DNA of 64,000 bases from Amphiduros pacificus (Eukaryota; Annelida; Polychaeta; Phyllodocida; Hesionidae), in assembly GCA_949316495.1 (NCBI GenBank), contig OX439003.1, positions 56,731,879-56,795,878 on the forward strand, given 5' to 3'. Position 1 is the first letter of the stretch. The number at the start of each line of letters is the position of its first letter. Shown here piece by piece: positions 12,405 through 23,392 of the stretch. The position numbers and the translations under genes were made by a program. The notes under the pieces are model-generated. The model was not told the origin of the DNA, did no database searches, and saw only the letters and a list, made by a program, of their open reading frames with translations.

Positions 12405-14867
12405 TGTTGTCACTCTGATACCGCGCCGATGGAAAACCACGGGTTGATATATAAACACACAACTGTGAATACAACAGGTGCATCTGATAGCGTTACGCAA
12501 AATATATTTCAGATACTGTAATCATAATCACAAGGTTTAAAACAAAAATAAATTAATGCATTTACTATATAGGGACATTCGTTGTCGTGATCTGTAACAT
12601 TCAGGAAAGCATATAAACTATACTTTCTATTCTTCTTATTTTATGTCGAGTAAATCCTATCTGTTTTAAATAGAAATGTTTGCATATTTCACACATTGTC
12701 ATAAATTCATGTTTGGAGAACACACTGTGCATGGCACCGAATGCTGTTTAGGGTCAAGGTGCCGTAAGAATATTTAGTTTCACCTTAAAAGATTTAACGA
12801 TGGAGAACTTATCTTCAGTGAAGATAAATGTAGATTTATTACTGTCTCTAAACTGTTTCAATGATGCTTATCAAATCTTATCTTTCCATGTTTGTGTACT
12901 ATTAATAGACCATTATTCTCGTCTTCTTTCAGCATGAAAGATAATATTAAACTGAGATGGCTGCATTTATTGCAGATGTTTGCAGGCACACGCGACTTTT
13001 ACTTTGAATAACACGAGATTGACATTCTTTGTCTTGCTATGTCAGGGCAGGAAATTAGTCATTCAAAACACGATTTCTGTATTGCAGGTTCGGGGAAGGG
13101 AGCCAAGTGTCATTTTTTTCAAAGTTCAATTATCTGACTATTTCTATCATGATGATTCAGTGTGGACACTCCATCGTCCTTGTGAATGAATTGTATCTTG
13201 ACTCTCTCAGGTTTTCACAAGAGATTCAACAGCACCAAATCAAATTCCCGTGATCGCTGTCACTCTGTGCTGGTGCCATATTGGGACGGTATGTTACCCT
13301 CTGATGATCTCCATCTCATTGATCTCAGCCAATATGTAATCAATGTTGCCTGACTTTCCACCAAGAGTTGGTTGATCACCTCTATGTCTGTGACAACATC
13401 AAAGTCTAAATCTGACATAGGTCTACCCGTGCATACATGTCCATGTTGATGCATCACGCAGGCAGGTGTGTCTGTTACTGACGGCTTTGGACAAACAAAA
13501 CAACAAGGCTCCGACGTGACTGCATAACACAGCCAACCACACATAGAAGGTACCAACAGGCTGACCTTGTCAGAACACGCGTGTACTTAACTTCTTCTTT
13601 GTTAGTGCCATGCAAATAGTTGCACTGACATTGGAGCAGGCATAAGGTATTGGATGAAGGTAATCGATGCAATTGAACTGAGTGGATATTAGGGATGCTT
13701 ATAGTGCTGAAAAAGTCGAGGAACTGTTTTACAGTAGTGTCATTGAAGACTGCCACATTTTGGATATCAGTTGTCCATCACGACAGCCTGTTAATGTAGT
13801 TAAGCTCGCATCCTCGGCCTGTTCATGTTGCTGTAATGATTGGTGAAAATACAAATTCAGATAAATTTGTTTTCGTAAATACAAATGTAACATTGCAAAA
13901 TATATCTGTTGCAATATATATTAACCCCAAAATAATTGGCCAATTACCACCTTGGCATGAGGAATGCAGAACATCTAAATCCAGTTGTGTTTACACTTAA
14001 AGCATATCAGAGAAAATTGACCTTTACCAAATTGGACAATTCCATGAACTCAGAACTTGGGTGCAACAGCGCCTAAACTATTCCATTACCGGTTTCCATG
14101 TACTGGACAGACTTTGTGAATACTAATTTGCAGCTGGTGGAAATGACATAGTGACATGTAGGAAGTTTGGAACAATTGACTTTTCTGGCATGTGACTTCT
14201 CCTTATTAAGACCAGCTTGAGCAAATCTTCTCTGGAGAAAATGTGCTAATTAGAGCCAATCTGTCACCTTCCTGGTCAGTTGCCATACAAATGTTCACGG
14301 TCTTGCAGGGCTATCAAAAGACAGAATGGGTAAAGTTATCTCTTCTGCCGGAACATGTGAAATACAAATTGTGAACAAATGGAATGTTAATGTAAAGTAT
14401 ATTTTGCAGAAGAGCGTGATTAACTTTTTTGTTTTTTGTAAATATATAAAAGATTATTACATGGTAATAACATTTGATTTTTTCTTTGAGATTGGGCACG
14501 TGACAGCTTTGGGATGACTATTGCATGACGTGTACTCCCCTTAAGAGAAATCAAGCACTTTCCCAACCAACATTCGGCCATCTTGATTTCTGTTATGAGT
14601 GAACTCATTGAGTACATATCAACACATTAACTCCCTATGAAACTAACATCCCACCGGACTACTTTCCATATGACTTCTCCAGAAAAATGTGCACCACTCC
14701 AGTAACTGATTTTCTTTGGCTAATTAGAATTCTCTGTTTTATAAGTTTCGAGTTAAATATATAAAATGTGTATGGACATTATATGACACACCTCATATTC
14801 AATAAAAATAACTACATGCTAACCTTATATACCTTACTACAGAGAATCAACTAGAAAATGGTTAGAT
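12405..14867. other. Intergenic sequence upstream of the alkaline phosphatase gene
   Basis: AT-rich sequence. The reading frames present are short and uncoordinated, and I recognise no gene, RNA or repeat family in it. The alkaline phosphatase promoter should lie in its first few hundred bases, but no TATA box or motif stands out clearly. Confidence 0.5.
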
Positions 14868-15260
14868 TTAAATGAGAGATGAGTTATGATTATCTGTTTC
14901 TTTTGATCTATTTCCATTACTATTGAGATCATCTTAGACAAACATATTATTGGAAAATTTTACTCTACAAATTTAACTTTGGGTGTTGTGTGAAATAGCT
15001 GAATATCCCTTTATAAAATAATTTGACAAAGTGATAAAGATGTTGACTATTTGTGTGATGTATCAGTGAGAAAGTCAAATCATACTTTTCAAAATGGCTC
15101 AGTGGGTAAGACATCTGTCTCCCATGCAAAAGGTCTGGGGTTCGATTCCCGCCAGGCACAAGCATCTTTTTTTTTTTTTTTTAATTCATGCTGAAAATGA
15201 AATCTTCATTTTGAAGTTTTATTTTCGCAACATGCATATCAGAACATAGAATTGAAACAT
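14868..15260 (+). mobile_element. tRNA-like dispersed repeat (SINE-like), copy 1
   Basis: 15096-15158 reads like a tRNA gene: A-box-like ggctcagtgggtaagac, an anticodon-loop-like tctcccatgc and a perfect B box ggttcgattcc. Both flanks match, in inverted orientation, 28365-28688. The shared flanks include catcttagacaaac, ttaactttgggtgttgtgtg and a tail like gcatatcagaacata. The tRNA-like part is therefore embedded in a repeat of at least 350 bp. A T-run (about 15165-15182) follows the tRNA-like part. A working tRNA is unlikely because the acceptor arms do not pair well. Confidence 0.7.
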
Positions 15261-15479
15261 TTTTTGTTTTGATAGAAATTATAAAAAAAATAATGACTTT
15301 ATACAATAAACAAATACGAAATCTTTTTAGAGCAAAATGAAAGTCAGAACCCTAAAAATGAGTTTTTTTTTTCTTTTTTCTTTTTTTTTTGCAAATGGAG
15401 GAAAAAAATGTCTTTATTAGCAAAGAAATGGAACAATTTCAATTTTCATACAATGCTGTGACTCCAAGTTTTCTTCAGT

Positions 15480-15640
15480 ACTGACACAGGGTGATACATG
15501 GCTCAATGGTTAAGATGTCTGTCTTCAATGCTAAAGGTCCAGGGTTCGAATCCTGGTTGGGAAAAGTATTATTTTGATGCTGAAGGTGAAATCTTAATAT
15601 TGGGATTCTGTTTGAGTGATATGTACTTCAATAAATTGAT
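15480..15640 (+). mobile_element. tRNA-like repeat, copy 2, with tail modules
   Basis: ggctcaatggttaagatg and the B box ggttcgaatcc (15543-15553) repeat the layout of the copy 400 bp upstream, followed by the same tail type (gatgctgaaggtgaaatctt). Related tail modules (atcttcatactgggg, caatatgcatgtcagaa) recur at about 15820-15960, 37195-37260 and 42315-42365. Confidence 0.65.
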
Positions 15641-16810
15641 TTGTCTGTTGCAAATGCAGAAGAATATAAAATAATAAAATGACTTGATACCCCACCCCCA
15701 CCCAAAAAAAAAAGTTCTTATTGAGTAATTTGTATATCAGAAGAATATAGTTTTAATTATTTTATTTTGCAAACATAGACAATATGAATAATACTGACTT
15801 TATATAGTAAACAAATATAAAATCTTCATACTGGGGTAATATTTGAACAATATGCATGTCAGAACATATGGAATTGTATATGTTTTTTGCCAACATAGAA
15901 ATATGATAAATAGTAACTTTATCCAGAAAACAAATATAAAATCTTCATATTTCAATTATATTTTAGTTTAGACAAGAAAAGAATTATAACATGGATCCAA
16001 TTTCAAGATTTGATCATGGACTTTAAACTTCAAGTAAGTTGACCATGAGGCCAACCTTGATCTATGAATATATCCAGTGCAATGCAATAGTTCCAAATGT
16101 TTCAGCACTATCATGTGTCTCACAGGTCTGGTGATATGCTTTAACCTTTTCTCATGGCAAGATTGCTCACTCAACATTTAGCCTGGATCAACATTTAAAA
16201 ATAAACATGGACTGTACCTATCCAAGGTGTTGTTACAATTCATCAACCCTTTAAATATACCTGCAAACAATGGTCATTCTTAAATACTTTCCATGAGATT
16301 GGTATATCATATATCCCAAAACAATATTCAAGATCTTCAAAATGTGGAGTTGTCAATATTTGACCATATCAGTCACTGACAGGATGGAAATCAACAGGTC
16401 ACATGCCACCTGCATGTGCATTTCTCTGTTGTCCAGTGAGATCAGCCAACAATGCATGTACTCATGTGCAAAGATCACCTCTTGGAAATGGTGTCAATGC
16501 CTCTAAAATAGTTCTCTAGTTTCACAGTTGTTTAAACACTATTAACAATAAAGAATTAGAATTTCTATATTTGAAATAAGTTCAAATATTGCAATCATTA
16601 TTTTAATTGTCAAATAAAACCACAACTTGATTAAAGAAACTTGTGTAGTAATAATGCCAGATATGTGTTCAATGCTTTGCCCACTATTTTTGACACCTGA
16701 AAGTGACCACTCACCCCACTAATCTGAGTACTAATCTCAGCAAGCAAGTGTTCCCAGCAGGATGCCAGCTCATATTTTTAATCTCTACCTACGGTACCCT
16801 TACCTGAGAC
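15641..16810. other. AT-rich intergenic sequence with SINE tail modules
   Basis: Apart from the tail modules near 15820-15960 I see no gene or structured element. Reading frames are short and broken. Confidence 0.45.
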
Positions 16811-16924
16811 TTTCCTCTTTTTGTCAGGTATGTTGGCTTAAGGGAAAAACACGTAATGAGCGGATATTTCCATGAGAGCATCGGGGCTGTCGACAGCCCC
16901 GATGCTCTCATGGAAATATCCGCT
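16811..16924. repeat. 48-bp shared sequence followed by a perfect 66-bp palindrome
   Basis: 16811-16858 is nearly identical (two mismatches seen) to 21062-21109. It is followed directly by a perfect inverted repeat at 16859-16924, centred on GTCGAC, with arms starting agcggatatttccatgagag. Arms of 33 bp without a spacer are rare in stable DNA. The pair looks like the end of a mobile element, but the family is not recognised. Confidence 0.85.
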
Positions 16925-18773
16925 GGATAATGCTGTGACATCTCAGCCGTGACATCTAGCCGATTGACTATTCATTGACAACGATTGGGCAAGGTGTCCC
17001 AAACCTGTCAATATCCATCAACTTGTCCCCTATCATTTGAAATTAAGAAAAGGATGGGTTACCAGTCATATGTTATTATCTTCACTCCAGCGGGAGGTGA
17101 AAAGCATCGTCCCTTATATGAATGAAAAATAGATTTTACTACGTTTTGGTTCTGAAAATAACTGCCGTAATTTTGAATATTAAAATCATAGTTTTAAAGA
17201 TTTCATTTTAATATCCAAGCTAGTAATACACGTACAGAAATTATTTTATCATGTCTGATATTGTGAGAACAAAAGGAATACAAAAGTATTACAAATGTAT
17301 TCACGAGTCCAGTGGCCACAGTTGGGCAGAAAATCCTCAGAGGGAGTGAAACAGAATTGTTCCAATGTAAAAGTCGGTGGGACAGGAGAACTGTCAAATA
17401 GTATTTCCGGTTAAATATCTGGATCGGGTACCAACATATTATCATTTCTGTCAAATTGAACTTTGACCTTGGATGTTTCTTGACATTTTGGATATTGTCC
17501 AATCAGTTCACAGCCAGATCTTTATGAATAATCATGATTTGCGGCCGATCCTGTACGCACCTTTTTATCATTGACGGTAGGGAGTGATATGATAGAGATG
17601 TTCTGTTCTGGAATGTATTTTCAACTCGTATCTGCCATATTTATGGTCCTGATGAGTGGCTAATCGTTGATGCCTTATCCAGAACAATTAGGCCGATAAG
17701 CGGTTATCTAATATAAATCTAATGTAAAGAATTCAAGTAAGGATTTTTTTTTCTGAAAGAATGTGTTATTTACGGGTTGTTTAATTCACTGTACAAAGCC
17801 TCAAACCAATTCAATTGCTGCAATAGAATGTAATCTCAAATCATTTCATACTCTCACACGTAAACACCATATTAAACACTTGATTTTAAACAAGTCAATC
17901 TAAACACCAAACCTCGTTCAAAATTTAGGAAATGAAAGACTTTTGGTTGCAGGCTTTCGCTGACGATGTTTCCTTAATCCTGACAAAACTGATTTCCAAG
18001 ATAGATAGTGTATTGGCCTATCCATGTAAAGTAAATCATCTTAAATTTTACTATCCAAATTAAATAAATCTGTGATCAATATTTTATGGCACATCAAATG
18101 TTTATACCATTCCCAAAAATACATAGTAGCGGTTTTGAGTGTCTGTGGATTTGAGCCTGATAATTAACATATATGTTAATGCTTTACTATCTATTGACGC
18201 TTGTCATTTCTTAAAGTACATACCGAAGCCACTGAACGTGGTAGCAGGAATATCATTAAAAAAACAGGTAAGTTAGGATATACTCAACATCGAATTTTAT
18301 AAATGTGTTATTATTCGTAAAATATGATGAGTTTGAATGAAAGGAAATAGTTTTTGTATAATTCATATCAATTATAAAGTGAATCTTTACAAATCAATCA
18401 TTGCGATATCCAGCAGTTATAATATATAACTATTTGGTACCACATCCTTCAGTCTAAATACTCTGGTAATTTGTACATATTAGAGCAATACGTTAACTTC
18501 CTACAGGGATTTAAATGAAGCGTAGGTCTGCGCGGCTGTTCAAACTTGAATTATCGACATGGTTCAAGGTTTATTTACCAATCTGAATTAAGACTCTTCT
18601 GTGTTGCCATCGTGTGATACAGTTAGGTCTATAGACTTAAGGTCTGTTGGATTCAATTCTCACTGCCTGATTTATGTGTTATGTGATCTAGGAGATGAAA
18701 GCTGATATTATGACTACCATTCAATGTGGGTTTGAAATCTGGCACCAATCTAAGCATTTATTACCTGGAATTA
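16925..18773. other. Intergenic sequence; inverted copy of the 12.1-kb repeat at 17505-17625
   Basis: The reverse complement of 17505-17625 matches 12060-12190 (caggatcggccgca and flanks). The rest is AT-rich with no recognisable gene. Confidence 0.5.
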
Positions 18774-19066
18774 ATATGATCAAAGGATCAGCAACTATAT
18801 GATCAAAGGATCAGCAACTATATGATCAAAGGATCAGCAACTATATGATCAAAGGATCAGCAACTATATGATCAAAGGATCAGCAACTATATGATCAAAG
18901 GATCAGCAACTATATGATCAAAGGATCAGCAACTATATGATCAAAGGATCAGCAACTATATGATCAAAGGATCAGCAACTATATGATCAAAGGATCAGCA
19001 ACTATATGATCAAAGGATCAGCAACTATATGATCAAAGGATCAGCAACTATATGATCAAAGGATCA
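18774..19066. repeat. 23-bp satellite, about 12.7 nearly perfect copies
   Basis: Unit tatatgatcaaaggatcagc plus aac; every unit carries two GATC sites 9 bp apart. Copies are essentially identical apart from the last, so the array is young or actively homogenised. There are no spacers, so it is not a CRISPR array. Confidence 0.97.
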
Positions 19067-19339
19067 ACAAACAAGATACATAGACAGGGGACATCTGCTT
19101 CATATAATGTGTTCTCTTTATTTGCCTATGAATATATTCAAAGATGCAAATATATACGTATGCAAAGATGCAAATTTCAAACAGGCCAGTCTGGCACATC
19201 AAATCCTGGAGAAAGCCATGTCGACACCAGAAATAAATCTTGCATAGTGTATCCGAATATTAAGTATTAAGGTTTAAAACAATAATTCGTCTCCTAGACA
19301 TAAGTTAACAAGAAAAAGAGGTGATCCACATGTCACACG

Positions 19340-19475
19340 GATGAGGAAAAAAAATAACAGACCAGAATTGACAACAAACAGAACAAAAATTAAAACAAAC
19401 AAAACAAATATTACAACAAACAAAACAAAATTAAAATAAACAAAACAAAAATTAAAATAAACAAAAAAACACAAC
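19340..19475. repeat. Low-complexity A/C-rich tract
   Basis: Repeated aaacaaacaaaacaaa and ttaaaataaac blocks. The open frame across it on the minus strand is an artefact of this composition. Confidence 0.8.
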
Positions 19476-19560
19476 ATGAAACAATCATTGCAAACTGATG
19501 GATTAGTTGAAGTTATCTAAATCAAATGTTTTATTTAACTAAAAACATTTAATTTGGTAT

Positions 19561-20013
19561 ATGAACGAATATTTTAGCACAACTTTATGCAAAGATGTGC
19601 CTTTCCCGGCTCGATTACGTAAGTTGCTCTATTATCGCTCAGGCGCTATCGCAAATCATCTATCAGCTGTTTTGCATGCATGTCATTTCTGTTCTATACC
19701 CAAAGACATCGTCAAAATAGACTTGAAATCCTTTGATTTTATAAATACCATGCACTGCCCATCCAATTTAAGTCCCGACTCTGTAAGAACTCGACTTCCG
19801 GCAACTAACAACCAAACAATTATGTCCCTTTTATGTCAACATAAGATGTCAGTCCTGTTTGAAAATATTTCTTTGTCTTTTCTTGATCTCGGCATCGTTT
19901 CGCCATTGTTTACGAGATTGCACAATGATGAGAAAGTGGGTCAGTTTATTCACGGGAGTGGCAGCAAAAATCTGGAAACTCCACAACGTTGTGGTTCTTA
20001 TGACGTCATATGA
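19561..20013 (+). CDS. Unrecognised 150-codon open frame, doubtful
   Basis: An ATG-started frame of 150 codons in a stretch slightly richer in GC than its surroundings. I recognise no domain, signal peptide or membrane segment; it has several cysteines in no clear pattern. It ends in front of a pair of TGACGTCA sites. It could be a chance frame, a lone exon or part of a decayed element. No function is proposed. Confidence 0.15.
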   Translation: MNEYFSTTLCKDVPFPARLRKLLYYRSGAIANHLSAVLHACHFCSIPKDIVKIDLKSFDFINTMHCPSNLSPDSVRTRLPATNNQTIMSLLCQHKMSVLFENISLSFLDLGIVSPLFTRLHNDEKVGQFIHGSGSKNLETPQRCGSYDVI

Positions 20014-20506
20014 AATTTCTCCCTTGGTGTTTCCATGACGTCATCACTTGGACTCTTCTGAATGTCATTTCACATTGTCATGTTTGAAATCGGGTAAAAA
20101 ACTGAAGAAAAAACACTACAGAATTCACACGGATTTGCAATTATAGATATTATGACTGGGAAAGACGATGACATGGATCAGAACTGCAACAGTCAATCGC
20201 CGGAAGTCGATATTAGTCAGTTCAACATTGTTTTGATCCACTTGGATCAGTATTCAGAGAGAAATGTACGAATTTCAAGTCCATTTTGCCGGTGGCTTTG
20301 GGTATAATTGTCCGATTTTCACCAAATTTGAACTAAACTTACTGAAAATTCCTTGTTCTAGCGATTGGGAAGCATTTCCAAGCAATTTAAATGGATAATT
20401 TTGTGCAGCGACGGGCGATGATGATGTTGTCATTTCAGCGGGATGCCTATTGGCATTGCCAAGCCGATAAAGTTTTTTTTCTCTGCCGACCATTGGTATG
20501 ACGTCA
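20001..20506. promoter_or_regulatory. Three palindromic TGACGTCA (CRE-type) sites
   Basis: Full 8-bp sites at 20001-20008, 20036-20043 and 20499-20506. Such sites bind CREB/ATF factors in animals. A cluster like this usually marks a promoter, but no neighbouring gene is evident. Partly repeated segments surround them: the stretch with attgtccgatt and accaaattt occurs near 20307 and 20668, and gctggaagct near 20558 and 20631. Confidence 0.35.
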
Positions 20507-20971
20507 TTGATGAGCACATGAAGTGAGCTGCAAGTAAACAACACACAAACACTCACGCTGGAAGCTGATGCGGTTCTCTGTGGCATCGGTATCCCTGCAC
20601 GTGCGGCAGTGATGCACGTGCCATGAATGGCTGGAAGCTAATGCGGTTCTCTATGATCAGACTTCTAATTGTCCGATTTACACCAAATTTAAATTAAATA
20701 TGAAACGACGGGCGAACACGATGCTGACAATGACAACTATAGTTTTGAATGTTCTGCTTTGTATTCATACGCCGAATACTAGACTGGTCCCCTACCGAGT
20801 GTCAAGAAATGAGGGCGGCACCAGTCAAATCTATCGCAAGCACACGACGAACAATCCACAGTGGCGTCAGTTGCTTTAACCAATAATGACCACAGAAAAA
20901 ACCGAATCACAAACCACAGGAAATGAATACGCATTTCCCATGATTGTACCGATCACAGAATAACACAGATA

Positions 20972-21109
20972 GTTCCTTTTTTTTGACAAGCATTGTCTGT
21001 CGGCAATGCTTGTCAAAAAAGGAACCATCCATGTTACAAAAAAAGAAATCATGACGTGTGCTTTCCTCTTTTTGTCAGGTATGTTGGCTTGAGGTAAAAA
21101 CACGTAATG
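20972..21109. repeat. 22-bp-stem hairpin followed by the second copy of the 48-bp sequence
   Basis: Arms gttcctttttttt/gacaagcattg and caatgcttgtc/aaaaaaggaac (20972-21025) enclose a loop of about 8 nt. 36 bp later comes 21062-21109, the second copy of the sequence at 16811-16858. The order (hairpin, then 48-mer) is opposite to that at 16.8 kb. Confidence 0.8.
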
Positions 21110-22056
21110 TTGAAGATTTTAACTGAAGGTCCAATTTTTAAATCATTTCATGAATGAATCAATCAGAAATGGCACTACTTATGTTTATCAATGGCAATTA
21201 TATTCACAAACATTAATATTAATCTAAAACTTATTTTCAAATGTTTGATAAACAACTTTATGCATTGTTAAAACCAAACGTCCATATCATATAATAAATA
21301 AATCATATATTGGTATTCCCTTTCTAAATGTTGAGATAAAGTGATTTGAAAATATTTCATTTCCCGATTTTCTAGTTTTGTTATTTTTCATATTTCTTAG
21401 AAGAGGTATAACACAAATATTTTCATATCACATTTCTTATGGTGATTAGCAAAATCAAGTGTAGAAATTGTGAAATAAAAAAGTGTGAAATAAAAAAGCA
21501 ATTATAACAAAGAGTCCATGTTTTGGCTATTTTAATGCTCTGACATGCTAGGCTCCACGGTTGTATGTACCTGACAGGCCTGAGTGTACTGAGTTTATTT
21601 ACTGAACCCATGATCTAAATCTCACTTCTCGTATATAAAACATATTTGAAAGACAGTTTTAAATCTCATCTTCCTCATCCCAACAGTGACATTCAGTTAT
21701 TATGAGCTTTTTATATCGTAATATAAAGGAATAGGAATGCTTATTAAGGATTTAAAATAAATGATATACATGCGAAACCAAAAAGGAAAGTCAAAATCCA
21801 CCAATTCACAAACAAAAGATTAACCCTTCAGGCAAAAGCCTCAGCTAAGATGGGAAATTGTATTATGAATTCAATCACGAAATGTATATATCACATACGG
21901 ATCCTGACGAAAGAAAAGGAATGAAAGGATGAAAGTGTTGTTTTTTTTAATTAATGTTTTTTTAAACAATATCAATAGATAATGATCAGCATTATTCTTT
22001 AAAGTATCTGTTGCAGAAAGTCTGTTGCAGAAGGTTTGAACTCAGCACCAATTAAG
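21110..22056. other. Upstream region of the GPCR gene
   Basis: AT-rich. About 21800-21885 carries a partial SINE match (cctcagctaagatgggaaat, attcaatcacgaaatg) to the element at 43.57-43.89 kb. tctgttgcagaa occurs twice just before the GPCR start (about 22005-22032), and either CAG could be a splice acceptor for a 5' UTR intron. Confidence 0.45.
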
Positions 22057-23142
22057 ATGAACACATCTGCGGATTCTGCACCAGATGCCACCGGTAACGT
22101 GAGCACGCTACCAGCGGACCCATTCGACCCTCGCATGCTGCCCTTCTACACTCCTGACAGCTGGCTGTTGTTCTTCCGGGTTTTACTTGTCATTGGCTGC
22201 TTCATTGGCACATTTGGTAACGTTATAACTATAGTGGCTATCTGGACTACCAAGGAGCTACAGACCAAGCCTAACTATTACTTGGTGAGCCTGGCAGTGG
22301 CTGACCTTGGTGCCTGTGTATTTGTTATGCCTATGGCCACCATATCCTACACAGTTGGTCTGCCACTCTGGCTATGTCAGATATTAGGCTACCTTACTAC
22401 CTGTTTCTTTGACCAGTCTATGCTTCATCTAGGTGTGGTTGCCATTAATCGCTACGTCCTTATTTGCCATTCACGAGATCTTTATAACCGTATCTTCTCT
22501 GAGCGCAATATTGCTATTTCTATTGGGGTCTTCTGGATTTTTATTCTCATTCAGTTTTCTACACCTTTCTATGGATTTGGCGCATATGGATTCAACCCAT
22601 TTTTTGGAACTTGCCATTTCATTGGCAGCAAGTATACCTTTCTTTTTATTCTGATATTGGCAGATATTTCCATCATCTTTCCTTCCTATATAATTACTTT
22701 CCTGTGCTATGTACTCATTTTGAAGAAATTTCTGCAGAGTCGTAGTAAGATTGGAAGTCAAAGTGTGAGTCAAAGCCAAACAGGGCAGTCGACGATGACC
22801 ACTGGGAGTGGAACTGAGAACGTTAATAAAAGTAATGGTGAAGGCGAAAACACTTACAAAAACCTACAAGGAGCAAAAATGAAACAGAAAGCTACTAATA
22901 TGGACAAGAAACATTTCAGTGTGGCCAAGAATCTGTTTGTGGTTTGGGTTGCCTTTCTTATACTCTGGATGCCCATTGTTCTCACCACTAAAATTGATGA
23001 TTTCCGCTCGCCGTATGGTACATGGTACCACTTCATATGGGTGTGTGCCGCCTATAACAGCACCATCAATTTCCTCATTTATGGAGCAATGAACACGGCA
23101 TTCAGAAACGCATACTTCAGGATACTAGGCATTAAGAAATAG
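22057..23142 (+). CDS. Class A (rhodopsin family) GPCR, melatonin-receptor-like
   Basis: Intronless frame of 361 codons. The ATG at 22057 is used; an upstream in-frame start would be a TTG. Seven hydrophobic segments are evident. Family marks: GN in TM1 (GTFGN), SLAVADLG with D83 in TM2, C107 and C186 for the TM3-ECL2 disulphide, NRY instead of DRY at 131-133 followed by ICHS, and NFLIY instead of NPxxY in TM7. NRY and a changed NPxxY are typical of melatonin receptors, which suggests that neighbourhood; the ligand is unknown. TM6 has LWMP in place of CWxP. N2 and N14 are glycosylation sequons. The third inner loop (about 228-284) is Ser/Gln/Lys-rich. It acts at the plasma membrane through G proteins. 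Confidence 0.9.
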   Translation: MNTSADSAPDATGNVSTLPADPFDPRMLPFYTPDSWLLFFRVLLVIGCFIGTFGNVITIVAIWTTKELQTKPNYYLVSLAVADLGACVFVMPMATISYTVGLPLWLCQILGYLTTCFFDQSMLHLGVVAINRYVLICHSRDLYNRIFSERNIAISIGVFWIFILIQFSTPFYGFGAYGFNPFFGTCHFIGSKYTFLFILILADISIIFPSYIITFLCYVLILKKFLQSRSKIGSQSVSQSQTGQSTMTTGSGTENVNKSNGEGENTYKNLQGAKMKQKATNMDKKHFSVAKNLFVVWVAFLILWMPIVLTTKIDDFRSPYGTWYHFIWVCAAYNSTINFLIYGAMNTAFRNAYFRILGIKK

Positions 23143-23386
23143 ACTTTATTCAAAACTCAGAAAACCTCCTTTATGGAAACAAACTTAAATATATATTGCG
23201 CCAGATTGACAAATATAAATATTAATTCAAAGAGATGAAATAGAACTTCACTCAAGGTGTTACAATCTCAAAGATAACATACATTAAACATTGCAAATAC
23301 GTGGATTATTTGATTTTTTTATTTTTTATTTTAAGAAATTAACAAGAGTAATACTCCAAATACAAATAGAACGTTTCAAATCACAC

Positions 23387-23392
23387 AATAAA
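23387..23392 (+). terminator. Candidate polyadenylation signal of the GPCR gene
   Basis: AATAAA 245 bp after the stop codon. The stretch from here to 24564 holds nothing else I can identify. Confidence 0.4.

Noticed and set aside
13260-13914. Overlapping minus-strand frames of 61-98 codons
   Set aside because: No domain, no splice coherence, ordinary AT-rich background.
15096-15158. Functional tRNA gene (Gly-like anticodon loop)
   Set aside because: Acceptor arms do not pair properly and the sequence is part of a dispersed repeat with matching flanks at 28.4 kb.
18774-19066. CRISPR array
   Set aside because: Units are contiguous with no unique spacers, and the setting is an animal genome.
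19274-19477. Hydrophobic Phe/Val-rich minus-strand frame as a membrane peptide
   Set aside because: Arises from an A/C-rich low-complexity tract.
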